This document shows, in pieces, positions 27,966-36,399 of a DNA stretch of 64,000 nucleotides (its first letter is position 1; every line of letters begins with the position of its first letter). The position numbers and the translations under genes were made by a program. Source of the stretch: an uncultured Oscillospiraceae bacterium (GTDB lineage: Bacteria; Bacillota_A; Clostridia; Oscillospirales; Acutalibacteraceae). A model generated the notes under the pieces. It had not been told where the DNA came from and did no database searches. It saw only the letters and a list, made by a program, of their open reading frames with translations. The stretch spans positions 21,863 to 85,862 of the forward strand of contig CAJUTL010000009.1 of the NCBI GenBank assembly GCA_910589395.1, written 5' to 3'.

Positions 27966-28727
27966 ATGGGAAAAAAATTTGTGTTTTTGTTGCTGTTTTG
28001 TGCTTCTATCGCCTTATTTGCCATGCAGACAATGCAGGCCTTCGGGATCGTTCATTTTCATGCGGAGCTTTTCAAGAAAAAAGGAACCATCGTTCTCGAC
28101 GCCGGGCACGGAGGGGAAGACGGAGGAGCGGTGGGGGTCAATCAAAAGCTGGAAAAGGATATCAATCTCTCGATTGTTTTGGAATTGGAAAAATATCTGA
28201 AGCAGAATAATTTCGAGGTTATTATGATCCGTTCCGGCGATTATTCTGTGGGAGATCAAAGCCTTTCCACCATTTCAGAGCGAAAGAAATCCGATACGAA
28301 AAACCGGCTGCAAACGATAGAAGAAGCCGGGGAGTGCATCTTTATCAGTATTCATCAAAATCATTTTTCGGAAAGCAAATATGATGGCGCTCAGGTCTTT
28401 TACTCCGGAAACCGGGAGGAAAGCGCTGTGCTCGCCGAAGCGATCCGCCAAAATATCGTTTCTTCCTTGCAGCCGGAAAACCACAGGGAAAATAAACAGG
28501 CGGAAAAAAGCATTTACCTGCTGTACCATTGCCAGGTGCCTGCGGTGCTAGTGGAATGCGGGTTTCTTTCCAACCCTGCCGAAGCTGAAAAACTGAGCCA
28601 GGAAAGCTATCAAAAGGATATGGCTGCGGCAATTTATAACGGTCTGATCGATTATTTGCAGGCAAATCAGAAAAGCGAAGCTGAAAGTCTTGCCGCCTCT
28701 GACCCCTCCTCAAGCTTTGCAAATTAG
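27966..28727 (+). CDS. cwlD: N-acetylmuramoyl-L-alanine amidase, CwlD type
   Basis: 253 residues from the ATG after AGGGAGAAGGC. A signal anchor (VFLLLFCASIALFAMQ) precedes an Amidase_3 domain: zinc ligands in IVLDAGHGGEDGGA, a Glu after the first helix, FISIHQNHF, and catalytic Glu in VLVECGFLSNPAE. CwlD removes stem peptides outside the membrane so that muramic-delta-lactam can form in the spore cortex. The size and the position beside radA are typical of Clostridia. Confidence 0.88.
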   Translation: MGKKFVFLLLFCASIALFAMQTMQAFGIVHFHAELFKKKGTIVLDAGHGGEDGGAVGVNQKLEKDINLSIVLELEKYLKQNNFEVIMIRSGDYSVGDQSLSTISERKKSDTKNRLQTIEEAGECIFISIHQNHFSESKYDGAQVFYSGNREESAVLAEAIRQNIVSSLQPENHRENKQAEKSIYLLYHCQVPAVLVECGFLSNPAEAEKLSQESYQKDMAAAIYNGLIDYLQANQKSEAESLAASDPSSSFAN

Positions 28728-28783
28728 AGAAAAGCATGATATACTAAATGCCAGAGCTTGAGAGAAAGGCACGGTATATCGCT

Positions 28784-30157
28784 ATGGCAGGAAAAAGCAA
28801 GGTCGTGTATCAATGTACGGAATGCGGTTATGAATATCCCAAATGGCTGGGCCAGTGCCCTGGGTGCGGCGCATGGAGCACCATGGTAGAAACAGTGGCG
28901 GAGCCCGCGATATCGTCTAAAAGCGCTTCCGTGCGCTCAGTAGGCGCTCTTTCCAGGCCACTGCCGATCAGCGAGATCAGCACGGAAGACGAGCACCGCT
29001 ACCATACCGGGTTATCTGAGTTGGACAGAGTATTGGGCGGGGGGATCGTAAAGGGCTCTTTGGTACTGATCAGCGGTGATCCCGGAATCGGAAAATCCAC
29101 CATGCTGCTGCAAATTTGCGAATATCTCGGGAAAGAACTGCGAATTCTTTATGTTTCCGGTGAGGAATCCGCCCGTCAGATCAAGCTCAGAGCCACCAGG
29201 CTGGGGGTTCACAACCCCAATCTTATGATTTTAACGCAGACAGATGTGCAGTATATCACCGAAGAGATCCGAAGCGAAAAGCCGGATCTGGTGATGATCG
29301 ATTCTATCCAGACCATGAACCATACGGAGCTCAGTTCTTCACCGGGCAGCATTACCCAGGTCAGAGAATGTACCAATACCATGATGCGCTGCGCGAAATC
29401 TCTGGATATTCCCATTATCATTGTAGGCCATGTCAACAAAGACGGTGCTATTGCCGGGCCCAAGGTGCTGGAGCATATTGTAGACGCGGTTTTGTATTTT
29501 GAAGGAGACCGCCAAATGACCTACCGCATTCTGCGGGCTGTGAAAAACCGCTATGGCTCCACCAATGAGATCGGCGTGTTTGATATGGGGGAGGAAGGCC
29601 TGAAGCAGGTGGAGAATCCTTCTCAGGCAATGCTTTCCGGCAGGCCTAAAAATGCTTCCGGTACCTGTGTTACCGCTGTGATGGAGGGCTCCCGACCGAT
29701 CCTGGCGGAGATCCAGGGGCTTGCAACCACTTCCGGCTTTGGGACGCCCCGTCGTATGGCCACCGGCTTTGATTATAATCGTATGGCCTTAATTTTAGCT
29801 GTACTGGAAAAGCGGGCGGGCTACTATTTTTCCAATTTAGACGCTTACCTGAATGTGGTAGGGGGGCTTCGCCTGGACGAGCCCTCGGTAGACCTTGCCG
29901 TAGCCGTGGCGTTGATTTCCAGCTTAAAAGACACCCCCGTTCGGGAAGATATTGTGGTATTTGGAGAAATCGGACTGGCCGGAGAGCTGCGCAGTGTCAA
30001 CCGTGCGGAGTTGCGCATTGCGGAAGCCGCGCGGCTGGGCTTTTCACGCTGCATCATACCGTATCACAACCTGAAAAATCTATCGCATACACAGGAAATT
30101 GAAGTGATCGGCGCAAAAAATATCCGGGACGCTTATACCGCCGCCACAGAAGCATGA
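28784..30157 (+). CDS. radA: RadA/Sms DNA repair protein
   Basis: 457 residues from ATG 28784. Zinc finger CTECGYEYPKWLGQCPGCGAW at the N-terminus, Walker A GDPGIGKST near residue 97, RadA-specific KNRYGSTNEIGVF, and a C-terminal Lon-like domain (LDEPSVDLAVAVALISSLKD). It is a RecA paralogue/helicase that drives branch migration in recombinational repair. An earlier in-frame ATG (28748) overlaps a TATACT and has no ribosome site. Its stop overlaps the next gene by 4 bp. Confidence 0.95.
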   Translation: MAGKSKVVYQCTECGYEYPKWLGQCPGCGAWSTMVETVAEPAISSKSASVRSVGALSRPLPISEISTEDEHRYHTGLSELDRVLGGGIVKGSLVLISGDPGIGKSTMLLQICEYLGKELRILYVSGEESARQIKLRATRLGVHNPNLMILTQTDVQYITEEIRSEKPDLVMIDSIQTMNHTELSSSPGSITQVRECTNTMMRCAKSLDIPIIIVGHVNKDGAIAGPKVLEHIVDAVLYFEGDRQMTYRILRAVKNRYGSTNEIGVFDMGEEGLKQVENPSQAMLSGRPKNASGTCVTAVMEGSRPILAEIQGLATTSGFGTPRRMATGFDYNRMALILAVLEKRAGYYFSNLDAYLNVVGGLRLDEPSVDLAVAVALISSLKDTPVREDIVVFGEIGLAGELRSVNRAELRIAEAARLGFSRCIIPYHNLKNLSHTQEIEVIGAKNIRDAYTAATEA

Positions 30158-30894
30158 GTAAGCTGCTGCGATGCCCCAGGCTGCCGGAGCGCCCAGTGAG
30201 GCTTGTTCTGATTTCCGGGGAATATCCAGTCTTGGGACAACGCTTGCGAGAGCTGAAAATAGAAGTAATAGAAACAAGCTTCGACAGCAGGCTGCCGAAA
30301 CCAACGGCCTTTCATCCAGATATGCAGGCGTGTCCGCTAGATCTTGAAACTTTGTTCGTTTTACGCGAAAGCAGTTTATTGAAAAAGCTTGCTTTTTATG
30401 ATATTATCGCCACAGAAACCGCGGGATTCCCGCAAAGCCGCTATCCAGGTGATGTTCTGTGCAACGCTTTTGCTTGGAATGGATTTTTGGTGGGAAACAT
30501 GGGTGCCATAGATAAAAAGCTTCGGAAAAAGGCCCTTCAAGCTGGGTTGCGGGAGCTGCCGGTCAGGCAGGGCTATGCGTCCTGTTCAGCGGCTTTGGTA
30601 ACAGAAACCGCAGCTATGGTATCGGACCCGGGAATGGCAGAGGCTTTGGAAAAGAAAGGCTTTGAGATTTTACGGATCCGCCCGGGCTTCATTGAGCTGC
30701 CCGGCTATGATTACGGCTTTATCGGCGGCTGCTGCGGCAAGCTGGCGCCGGAGCTGCTTGCTTTTTCCGGCTCTTTGCAGAATCACCCGGATCGGGAGAG
30801 AATCTTAAAGTTCTTATCTCGCCATGGGGTGGAAACGATCGAATTGACAAATGAAGTGCTGACCGACGTGGGCGGGATCATGCCGCTGCTGTAA
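30154..30894 (+). CDS. DUF6873-family protein, probable GME-fold
   Basis: 246 residues. I recognise the C-terminal GGCCGKLAPELLAFSGSL and IELTNEVLTDVGGIMPLL, which occur in a clostridial family assigned to the guanidino-group-modifying (GME, arginine deiminase-like) fold; CNAFAWNGFLVGN in the middle and an invariant-looking cysteine pair (GGCC) might include catalytic residues. No reaction is known. The start ATG lies in the last codons of radA (ATGA overlap), so it is translationally coupled to it. Confidence 0.65.
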   Translation: MSKLLRCPRLPERPVRLVLISGEYPVLGQRLRELKIEVIETSFDSRLPKPTAFHPDMQACPLDLETLFVLRESSLLKKLAFYDIIATETAGFPQSRYPGDVLCNAFAWNGFLVGNMGAIDKKLRKKALQAGLRELPVRQGYASCSAALVTETAAMVSDPGMAEALEKKGFEILRIRPGFIELPGYDYGFIGGCCGKLAPELLAFSGSLQNHPDRERILKFLSRHGVETIELTNEVLTDVGGIMPLL

Positions 30895-30944
30895 TCAGGC
30901 AAATGGTGTTTCAGCTTCCAGCAGCGGATATACGAGGAAATAAA

Positions 30945-31478
30945 ATGAAAATAATCTATCATGATTTATGCATTAGAAACGCAGAGGGGAAGGATTGCGA
31001 ACAGCTTGCAGCTTGGTGGAATGACGGAAGTATTATGGCTCATGCCGGATTTTCCAATGGACTTGGAACGACAGCGGAAGAAATTAAAGAGCAGATCGTT
31101 AATGACAGCGATGATACAAAAAGACGACTTATGATTGAATATCAAGGAACATCAATCGGCGAAATGAGCTTCTATGTTTATGAAGGGAAAAAGGTCGAGA
31201 TCGGAATCAAAATCTGCAATTCAGCTTTTCAGGGGAAAGGTCTGGGACGAGTACTATTAAGTATGCTGATTGAAAAGCTGTTCAGTACAGGTTATGAGCT
31301 TGTTTTTTTAGATACCAACCTAAAAAATACAAGGGCGCAGCATGTCTATGAATTGCTGGGCTTCAAAAAAATTGCCATACATGAGAATTCATGGAAAAAT
31401 CAGTTGGGAGAACTACAGACCTCGATTGATTATGAGCTCAGAGCGTCTGATTTTTGCAATGCCAAATCAATAGCTTAA
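30945..31478 (+). CDS. GNAT-family N-acetyltransferase
   Basis: 177 residues from the ATG following GAGG. The acetyl-CoA-binding loop is FQGKGLGRVLLSMLIEKLF (Q/RxxGxG/A motif, around residues 100-118), followed by DTNLKNTRAQHVYELLGFKK, the usual motif B. The N-terminal CEQLAAWWNDGSIMAH resembles ribosomal-protein and aminoglycoside acetyltransferases; substrate unknown. The gene is visibly richer in A/T than its neighbours, a mild hint of later acquisition. Confidence 0.85.
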   Translation: MKIIYHDLCIRNAEGKDCEQLAAWWNDGSIMAHAGFSNGLGTTAEEIKEQIVNDSDDTKRRLMIEYQGTSIGEMSFYVYEGKKVEIGIKICNSAFQGKGLGRVLLSMLIEKLFSTGYELVFLDTNLKNTRAQHVYELLGFKKIAIHENSWKNQLGELQTSIDYELRASDFCNAKSIA

Positions 31479-31845
31479 AACAAGAAAATCCAGTTTGCTA
31501 AAGGTCTGGGGGATTCTCAATCAGAGTAACATGGAAAAAGTGGTTTCGATCTTTCCGCATGGCACGGATTTGTTCCGGATTGTTTAGTAGACTCCAAGGT
31601 CAAGAACAAGATCTAAAGCAGACCTGAAGACTGTGAGAAAAGAGGCTCAAAAAAATATTCTCAATTATACAAAATTGATATTTTGTATAATTGAGGGGGG
31701 AGAAAATGCAGCGGCCCTCCGGGGTGATGCACTCCCGCCGCCCAGGACGCTACTCCGTGTCTCAGCGGTCAGCCGCTACAGTTCAGCCGGTTTCCGATTA
31801 CCCATCCATATTCTATTCTGCTTCCAATTTCAGTGAGGTGATTTT
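31479..31845. other. Gene-free region before the tyrosine recombinase
   Basis: 367 bp with no convincing reading frame. It contains the 16-bp hairpin at 31660-31695 and a GC-rich stretch (31715-31800). A short frame at 31633-31836 has no ribosome site and is not accepted. Confidence 0.6.
31660..31695. repeat. Perfect 16-bp inverted repeat
   Basis: CTCAATTATACAAAAT, loop TGAT, then the exact complement. Far more A/T-rich than its surroundings. It sits 182 bp after the acetyltransferase stop and has no T run (GGGGGG follows), so it is not an ordinary terminator. Confidence 0.75.
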
Positions 31846-32904
31846 ATGAGCTTTTCCATTAAAGATGAGATGCCGTATGTTGTTCAGGAATACGCCATGT
31901 ACCTTAGAAACATCAAGGGCTTGTCCCAAAAAACGGTGAATGAATACTGTATGGATCTGCGCACTTTCTTCAGATTTATGAAACAGTATCGCGGCCTTGC
32001 GGAAGGCTGTGCGCTGGAAGAAATTTCTGTAAAGGATATCGATGTGGCTTTTCTGAAAACCGTAAAAACCTTCGACGTCTTTGAGTTTATGAACTTTGTC
32101 GCCGATGAACGTAACAACATGAGCTCTACACGACAGCGGAAGTCTTCTTCCCTGAAATCTTTTTTCAAGTATCTTACGGTTCATGAAAAGCTGCTGGAGG
32201 AAAACCCAACAGAGAATCTTACCCCGCCGAAAAAGAAAAAGTCTCTTCCCCATTTTCTTTCTCTCGAACAAAGTATCGAACTTCTGAACGCGGTGGACGG
32301 GCCCGACCAGGAGCGGGATCGCTGTATTCTTACCCTTTTTCTGAATTGCGGCATGCGGCTTTCCGAGCTGGTTTCCATCAATATTTCCGATGTGATCCAC
32401 AACAATTCCACCATGCGTATTTTGGGAAAGGGCAATAAAGAGCGGATCGTATATTTGAACCAGGCCTGTATGGATTCCATTGAAACCTATCTGGCGGTAC
32501 GCCCAAAGGACGGTGTGATCGATCGGAACGCGCTTTTTTTAAGCAGCAGAAAAAACCGTATCAGCCCTAAAACTGTGCAGTTTCTTGTAAAAAAGTACCT
32601 GGCGAAAATCGGTTTAGGCGGCCCTGGGTATTCCGTTCATAAGCTTCGCCATACCGCCGCCACCTTGATGTACCGCTATGGAGATGTGGATATTCGGGTA
32701 CTCCAGGACATTTTAGGGCATGCGAATCTCGGCACCACAGAGATCTATACCCATACCTCCAGCAACCAGATGGAGGCTGCCATCAATTCCAATCCGCTGG
32801 CAAAAATCAGCGGAAAGAAAGGAAAAAGGAAGACTTCTGCCAGTAATGAACCTGATCCTTCCAGCGGCGAAGATGATGATTTCGCCGATTCGGAAGAGTT
32901 GTAA
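31846..32904 (+). CDS. Tyrosine recombinase (XerC/D-like)
   Basis: 352 residues from ATG 31846 after GAGGTG. N-terminal SAM-like core-binding domain (YLRNIKGLSQKTVNEYCMDLRTFF) and catalytic domain with R in NCGMRLSELV, HxxR in HKLRHTAATL, H/W position in LGHANLGTTEIY and the nucleophile Tyr in EIYTH. An extra ~40-residue Lys/Asp-rich tail follows. It is the second Xer-type gene in 3.3 kb (see 34230-35120). Chromosome-dimer resolution versus another role cannot be told; no phage genes surround it. Confidence 0.88.
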   Translation: MSFSIKDEMPYVVQEYAMYLRNIKGLSQKTVNEYCMDLRTFFRFMKQYRGLAEGCALEEISVKDIDVAFLKTVKTFDVFEFMNFVADERNNMSSTRQRKSSSLKSFFKYLTVHEKLLEENPTENLTPPKKKKSLPHFLSLEQSIELLNAVDGPDQERDRCILTLFLNCGMRLSELVSINISDVIHNNSTMRILGKGNKERIVYLNQACMDSIETYLAVRPKDGVIDRNALFLSSRKNRISPKTVQFLVKKYLAKIGLGGPGYSVHKLRHTAATLMYRYGDVDIRVLQDILGHANLGTTEIYTHTSSNQMEAAINSNPLAKISGKKGKRKTSASNEPDPSSGEDDDFADSEEL

Positions 32905-32927
32905 CCTTAAAAAACAAAACAAAAAAG

Positions 32928-32964
32928 AGCTTCGCCTTTTCTAAAAGAATCAGGCGAAGCTTTT
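32928..32964 (+). terminator. Terminator of the tyrosine recombinase gene
   Basis: AGCTTCGCCT paired with AGGCGAAGCT (10 bp), followed by TTT. Confidence 0.75.
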
Positions 32965-33029
32965 ACTATTTCTTTATAGGACTTCTGACGAACGATATTT
33001 TTCAGACGGCAGAAAAAACAAGTAAAAAA

Positions 33030-34040
33030 TCATTCCAGCCCGTCTTTTTGCTGTTCTTCCAGCTTGGATTGCTTCACCAGCTTGCCATTGACATAGACAT
33101 ACTTGTCCTCTGCCGGTGTTTCTTCTGCTGGCGCCTTAAAAAGCTCGGGGAAGGTTTCCTTCAGGTCAGTCCTCCGCCCTTCCTGAGAACCGGCTTTTTC
33201 TTCAGCCAGTTTTCTTTGATAAGGCTGGATCAGATATTGATCGATGACAGGATAGATCGCAAAATTGATCAAAAAGCTGATGAAGGAAAAAAGCAGGAAA
33301 ACTACAAGCAGGAAAAGCAGCAGTATCGTAAGGGGCATAACGGGAATAAACAGAACTCCCACGATCAGAAGGGCGAAAATCGCGGTGACCAGAAGATTTC
33401 TGCCAAAGCCCGCAAGCACAAAAATAAACGCGTTTTTGTATACCTGCCCAAATTTCAGATCAAAGGTGACAAACATGACAGGGATATAATATTGGGCAAA
33501 TAAGAATACCACCGCGACAACGATGCAAAGCCAGAACGGGACGTACAAAAGTACGTTCTGCACAGCGTTATTGTAATAATAGATCAGAGCAAAGCTTAAA
33601 ATGAAATACAGGAGATAGATCACAACGCCGTTTAAGAAAAAATACTTCCAGTTGCTTTTGACCGCGCTCCAAAAGTCCGACCAGACGAACGCATGCTCTT
33701 CCCTGGCGAAATTTCTGGTAACAAAGGTAAGCCCGGCAACAAAGGGAGAAAGCAAAAGCAGGGGCAGCGGTACTACGTATAAATTCCACACATCCAGTAC
33801 AAGCGTACCGCTTGCAGTAGCCATTTGAAAAACCACATGAGGAAAGAAAAGATAAAGGCAACCCATAAGAACAGCTACGACCAAAACGGGAAGCATAAAG
33901 ATCATATTCAGCTGAAGAAGCTTCGTAAACTTTCGGCCAAAAATTTCAAAGAAACGAATCGGGGCGGCTTTTGGAAGCTCGTCTTTACTTACTCCCGGTC
34001 CCGGTTTATCATAATTTCCCCAAAAATTGAAAAGTCCCAT
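33030..34040 (-). CDS. DUF624/YesL-like integral membrane protein
   Basis: 336 residues from the ATG with AGGAGGAACTGC upstream. The N-terminal MGLFNFWGNYDKPGPGV resembles YesL/DUF624 proteins. About six hydrophobic segments follow: residues 50-72, 86-106, a pair at 145-195, and a long run near 215-265 rich in Leu/Val/Phe. The C-terminal 70 residues are polar. Function is unknown; DUF624 members often lie near sugar ABC transporters, but none is adjacent here. It is flanked by two tyrosine recombinase genes. Confidence 0.6.
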   Translation of the reverse strand: MGLFNFWGNYDKPGPGVSKDELPKAAPIRFFEIFGRKFTKLLQLNMIFMLPVLVVAVLMGCLYLFFPHVVFQMATASGTLVLDVWNLYVVPLPLLLLSPFVAGLTFVTRNFAREEHAFVWSDFWSAVKSNWKYFFLNGVVIYLLYFILSFALIYYYNNAVQNVLLYVPFWLCIVVAVVFLFAQYYIPVMFVTFDLKFGQVYKNAFIFVLAGFGRNLLVTAIFALLIVGVLFIPVMPLTILLLFLLVVFLLFSFISFLINFAIYPVIDQYLIQPYQRKLAEEKAGSQEGRRTDLKETFPELFKAPAEETPAEDKYVYVNGKLVKQSKLEEQQKDGLE

Positions 34041-34089
34041 GCAGTTCCTCCTGTACTGTATAAAGAATTTTATATATAGCTTGTCCTCC

Positions 34090-34233
34090 CTAGGGCTTGT
34101 TTGAAAAATCGAAAACGCCGTCTTTTGGCCCATAAACGGACTTCCTACGTCAAAAATCCCGTCAATCGCAGGATTGACTGCAATTTCTGGTCAAAAATTC
34201 GTCATTTCCTCTCTATTTTCAAACAAGCCCTAG
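34090..34233. mobile_element. 144-bp palindrome-ended element (MITE-like)
   Basis: Terminal inverted repeats CTAGGGCTTGTTTGAAAA (34090-34107) and its exact complement (34216-34233), 18 bp. No coding frame lies inside, so it would need a transposase in trans. A TA flanks the GGGCTTG ends on both sides, compatible with a TA target duplication of the IS630/Tc1 kind (inference). Its right repeat contains the stop codon of the adjacent xerD. Confidence 0.75.
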
Positions 34234-35120
34234 CCTATTTTGGCTTTGGGATGGCAATCTTGATAAACGCGCTTCACATGATTATCTAAAAGCTGCACAT
34301 AAACCTGTGTAGATGAAATATCGGCATGCCCCATCATGGTTTGGATATCTTTTACGGAAGCTCCGTTTTCCAGTAAATGCAGCGCAAAGGAGTGACGCAG
34401 CGTATGGGGCGTGATCTCTTTGCTGATCCCAGCCTCTGTGGCATAGCCTTTTACGATCTTCCAGAAGCCCTGCCGGGTAAGCCTGCCTCCGTTCAAATTG
34501 ACAAACAGAGCATTCTCGCTTTCCGGACCGGTGATTAGGCTGCGCATACGATAAATATAATCAGAAACAGCCACCACGGCAGAGGGGTAGATCGGGATCG
34601 GACGGATCCCTTTGTTGCCACGGCAATACAGCACGCCGGAACGCAGATTGATATCCTTGATATTCAGGTTGATAAGTTCGGATACACGAATTCCCGTGGC
34701 ATATAAAAGCTCTAGCATGGCCTTATCGCGGCAGCCCTTGGGCTCTGTAATATCCGGCTGTGCCAGAAGCAGCTCGATATCTTCCCCGGAAAGAACCTGC
34801 GGCAGTTTTTTCTCCGTTTTTTCCAGCTTGATCCCCTTGGCAGGGTTTGTATCCAGCAAGCCGCGGAAGATCAAGAATTTATAAAAGCAGCGCACAGAAG
34901 CTAGATTTCGGGAAATGGTAGTGGGAGAACGCTTGAGATCATGAAGGTGATCCACATATTCCTGAATCAAGCTTTCATCAGCCTCAACAGGAGATAAGCC
35001 GCGATCCGAAAGAAATTCTAAAAAAGACAGTACATCCCGGAGATAAGATTCCCGGGTGTTTGCCGAATTTGCTTTCTGGTTTGTCAGGTAGTCACTGAAC
35101 ATGGAATAATAATCGTTCAT
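34230..35120 (-). CDS. xerD: XerD-type site-specific tyrosine recombinase
   Basis: 296 residues from the ATG at 35120 (AGGAGGGGGAACC upstream). N-terminal domain YLTNQKANSANTRESYLRDV; catalytic Arg in ATGIRVSELINL, HTLRHSFALHLL (HxxR), MGHADISSTQVY with the Tyr nucleophile. The usual XerD C-terminus is near (RVYQDCHPK). The TAG stop lies inside the right repeat of the 144-bp element, so the last residues AKIG may have been altered by insertion. It follows spoIIM on the same strand, a common clostridial order. Confidence 0.92.
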   Translation of the reverse strand: MNDYYSMFSDYLTNQKANSANTRESYLRDVLSFLEFLSDRGLSPVEADESLIQEYVDHLHDLKRSPTTISRNLASVRCFYKFLIFRGLLDTNPAKGIKLEKTEKKLPQVLSGEDIELLLAQPDITEPKGCRDKAMLELLYATGIRVSELINLNIKDINLRSGVLYCRGNKGIRPIPIYPSAVVAVSDYIYRMRSLITGPESENALFVNLNGGRLTRQGFWKIVKGYATEAGISKEITPHTLRHSFALHLLENGASVKDIQTMMGHADISSTQVYVQLLDNHVKRVYQDCHPKAKIG

Positions 35121-35145
35121 GTTCTGGTTCCCCCTCCTTCTGAAA

Positions 35146-35783
35146 TCACGATACAAAAAACACCGCACTTAAGGCCGCCAAGGCGGCGCCGAAAAAAGAA
35201 AACAACACTGAAACGCAAAGAGTTCCAATATATTCTGCCCCATAGAAGCGAAAACTTATCCCTTCCTGTTCCAAGGACAGGCCGCTTTTTCGAAATTGCT
35301 TCGAAAAAGCCATCCCCTGCTCTCCCAAAAAGAGAAGAAGTAACAAAGCTGCCGCGGCACAAGGCGTATAGAAAACCGCGTATTTTCCCAAGCCGGAAAG
35401 CCCGTCCACCCAAAGAGTGGAGGAAACAGCAATTCCAATAAAAGCACCCTTAAAAAGAAGCAGGATAGGAATCGCAAATGTTCCAAAAGCCGTAAAGCCC
35501 AGAAGAAAGACAGCTGTCAGAAAAAGAAAGGAATTTAATAAAACGGTGGAAAAGCAGGAAAAAATCCTGTTTCCGGCACAGGTACTCCAGAAAAAAACAA
35601 AGGAGCAATTTGCCGGCCGGAAGGCTCGGCGGACCATAAACAAAAAACAATGCCGGAAATAAGGCCAACAAGAGATAGAAAAAACAGCAAAAAGAATTTT
35701 CTCTTCTCCAGGGAAAGCTTGTCCCAAAGAGCAGCACACTCCAAGTTCTGGTTTCGAAATACAGATAAGATTTCTTTTCTCAT
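35146..35783 (-). pseudogene. spoIIM: spoIIM, stage II sporulation protein M, frameshifted
   Basis: Two overlapping minus-strand frames make one SpoIIM-like protein of ~212 residues. The N-terminus (MRKEILSVFRNQN, then helix FFLLFFLSLVGLISGIVFCL) is in one frame, which stops at 35535. The conserved middle (LLNSFLFLTAVFLLGFTAFG, ILLLFKGAFIGIAVS) and the end continue in another frame. The span is 638 nt, one short of a multiple of three. The probable site is T7 at 35591-35597, or T6 near 35555-35560. SpoIIM acts in septal peptidoglycan removal and engulfment. A sequencing slip or a homopolymer-length variant are alternatives to true loss. Confidence 0.75.
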
Positions 35784-36344
35784 AAAAGCATCGGCTTCCT
35801 TTCCAAACAGAAACATAAAACGATACAATTCATACTTATGAGAAAAGAAGAAAAAGTATACTGAAAGGCCGCCTGAAAAGAATAAAATTCAATTCTGTTT
35901 TTGAAACCAAGGTTACCAATTATTTGAAACCAGTGAAATTATACAGCGTGCGAACCCAAAAAGATCATTACGGGAACTCAAAAGCAGAAAGACCAAAAAG
36001 AAAAGCGCCCTCCAGAGAAGCAAAAGCACAAAATGTGGAAGTTTCAAAGACGAAAGCTGGCACATATTGAGGTTTCTTGATCTTGAATTTTTCCAGATTT
36101 CAAGCGGATTTTGGAAGATCTACTCCGAAGAAAAGAAAAAACACAAGCACCCTGGAGAAAAAGGGAAATTTTTTCTCTGCAAGTACATACTATAATACAA
36201 GTTGAAAGATTTTTCAAGAGAAAAGATGAATATTTTTTCGTATTTTCTTTCAGCCTTCAAAAATTATGTATTCTACATTATGTAAACTTATGTATATTAT
36301 GCGAAACGAGTTATGTCTCCCGCGCTAGATTTTGTGTGCATAAA
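35784..36344. other. Long A/T-rich gene-free region upstream of spoIIM
   Basis: 561 bp, poor in G+C, rich in A runs on the plus strand. No frame has a good ribosome site; the 82-codon frame at 36111-36359 is rejected. On the minus strand a TTGAAA-17-TATAGT-like promoter lies near 36185-36215 and a TATAAT near 35935-35940, so long leaders or an RNA gene are possible but not shown. Confidence 0.5.
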
Positions 36345-36371
36345 AATACACACAGCTAGACCGTGTGTATT
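36345..36371 (-). terminator. Terminator of the TIGR04086 gene
   Basis: On the minus strand AATACACAC-GGTCTAGCT-GTGTGTATT is followed by TTT, 29 bp after the stop codon. Confidence 0.7.
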
Positions 36372-36399
36372 CCTCTTCCCTATGTTTTATATCATATGG

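Noticed and set aside
31846..35120. Prophage or integrative element suggested by the recombinases
   Set aside because: Both proteins look chromosomal Xer-like, no phage, conjugation or attachment-site genes surround them, and neighbours are core genes.
36111..36359. 82-codon plus-strand frame in the A/T-rich gap
   Set aside because: No ribosome site, aromatic/Lys-rich low-complexity translation and overlap with the minus-strand terminator.
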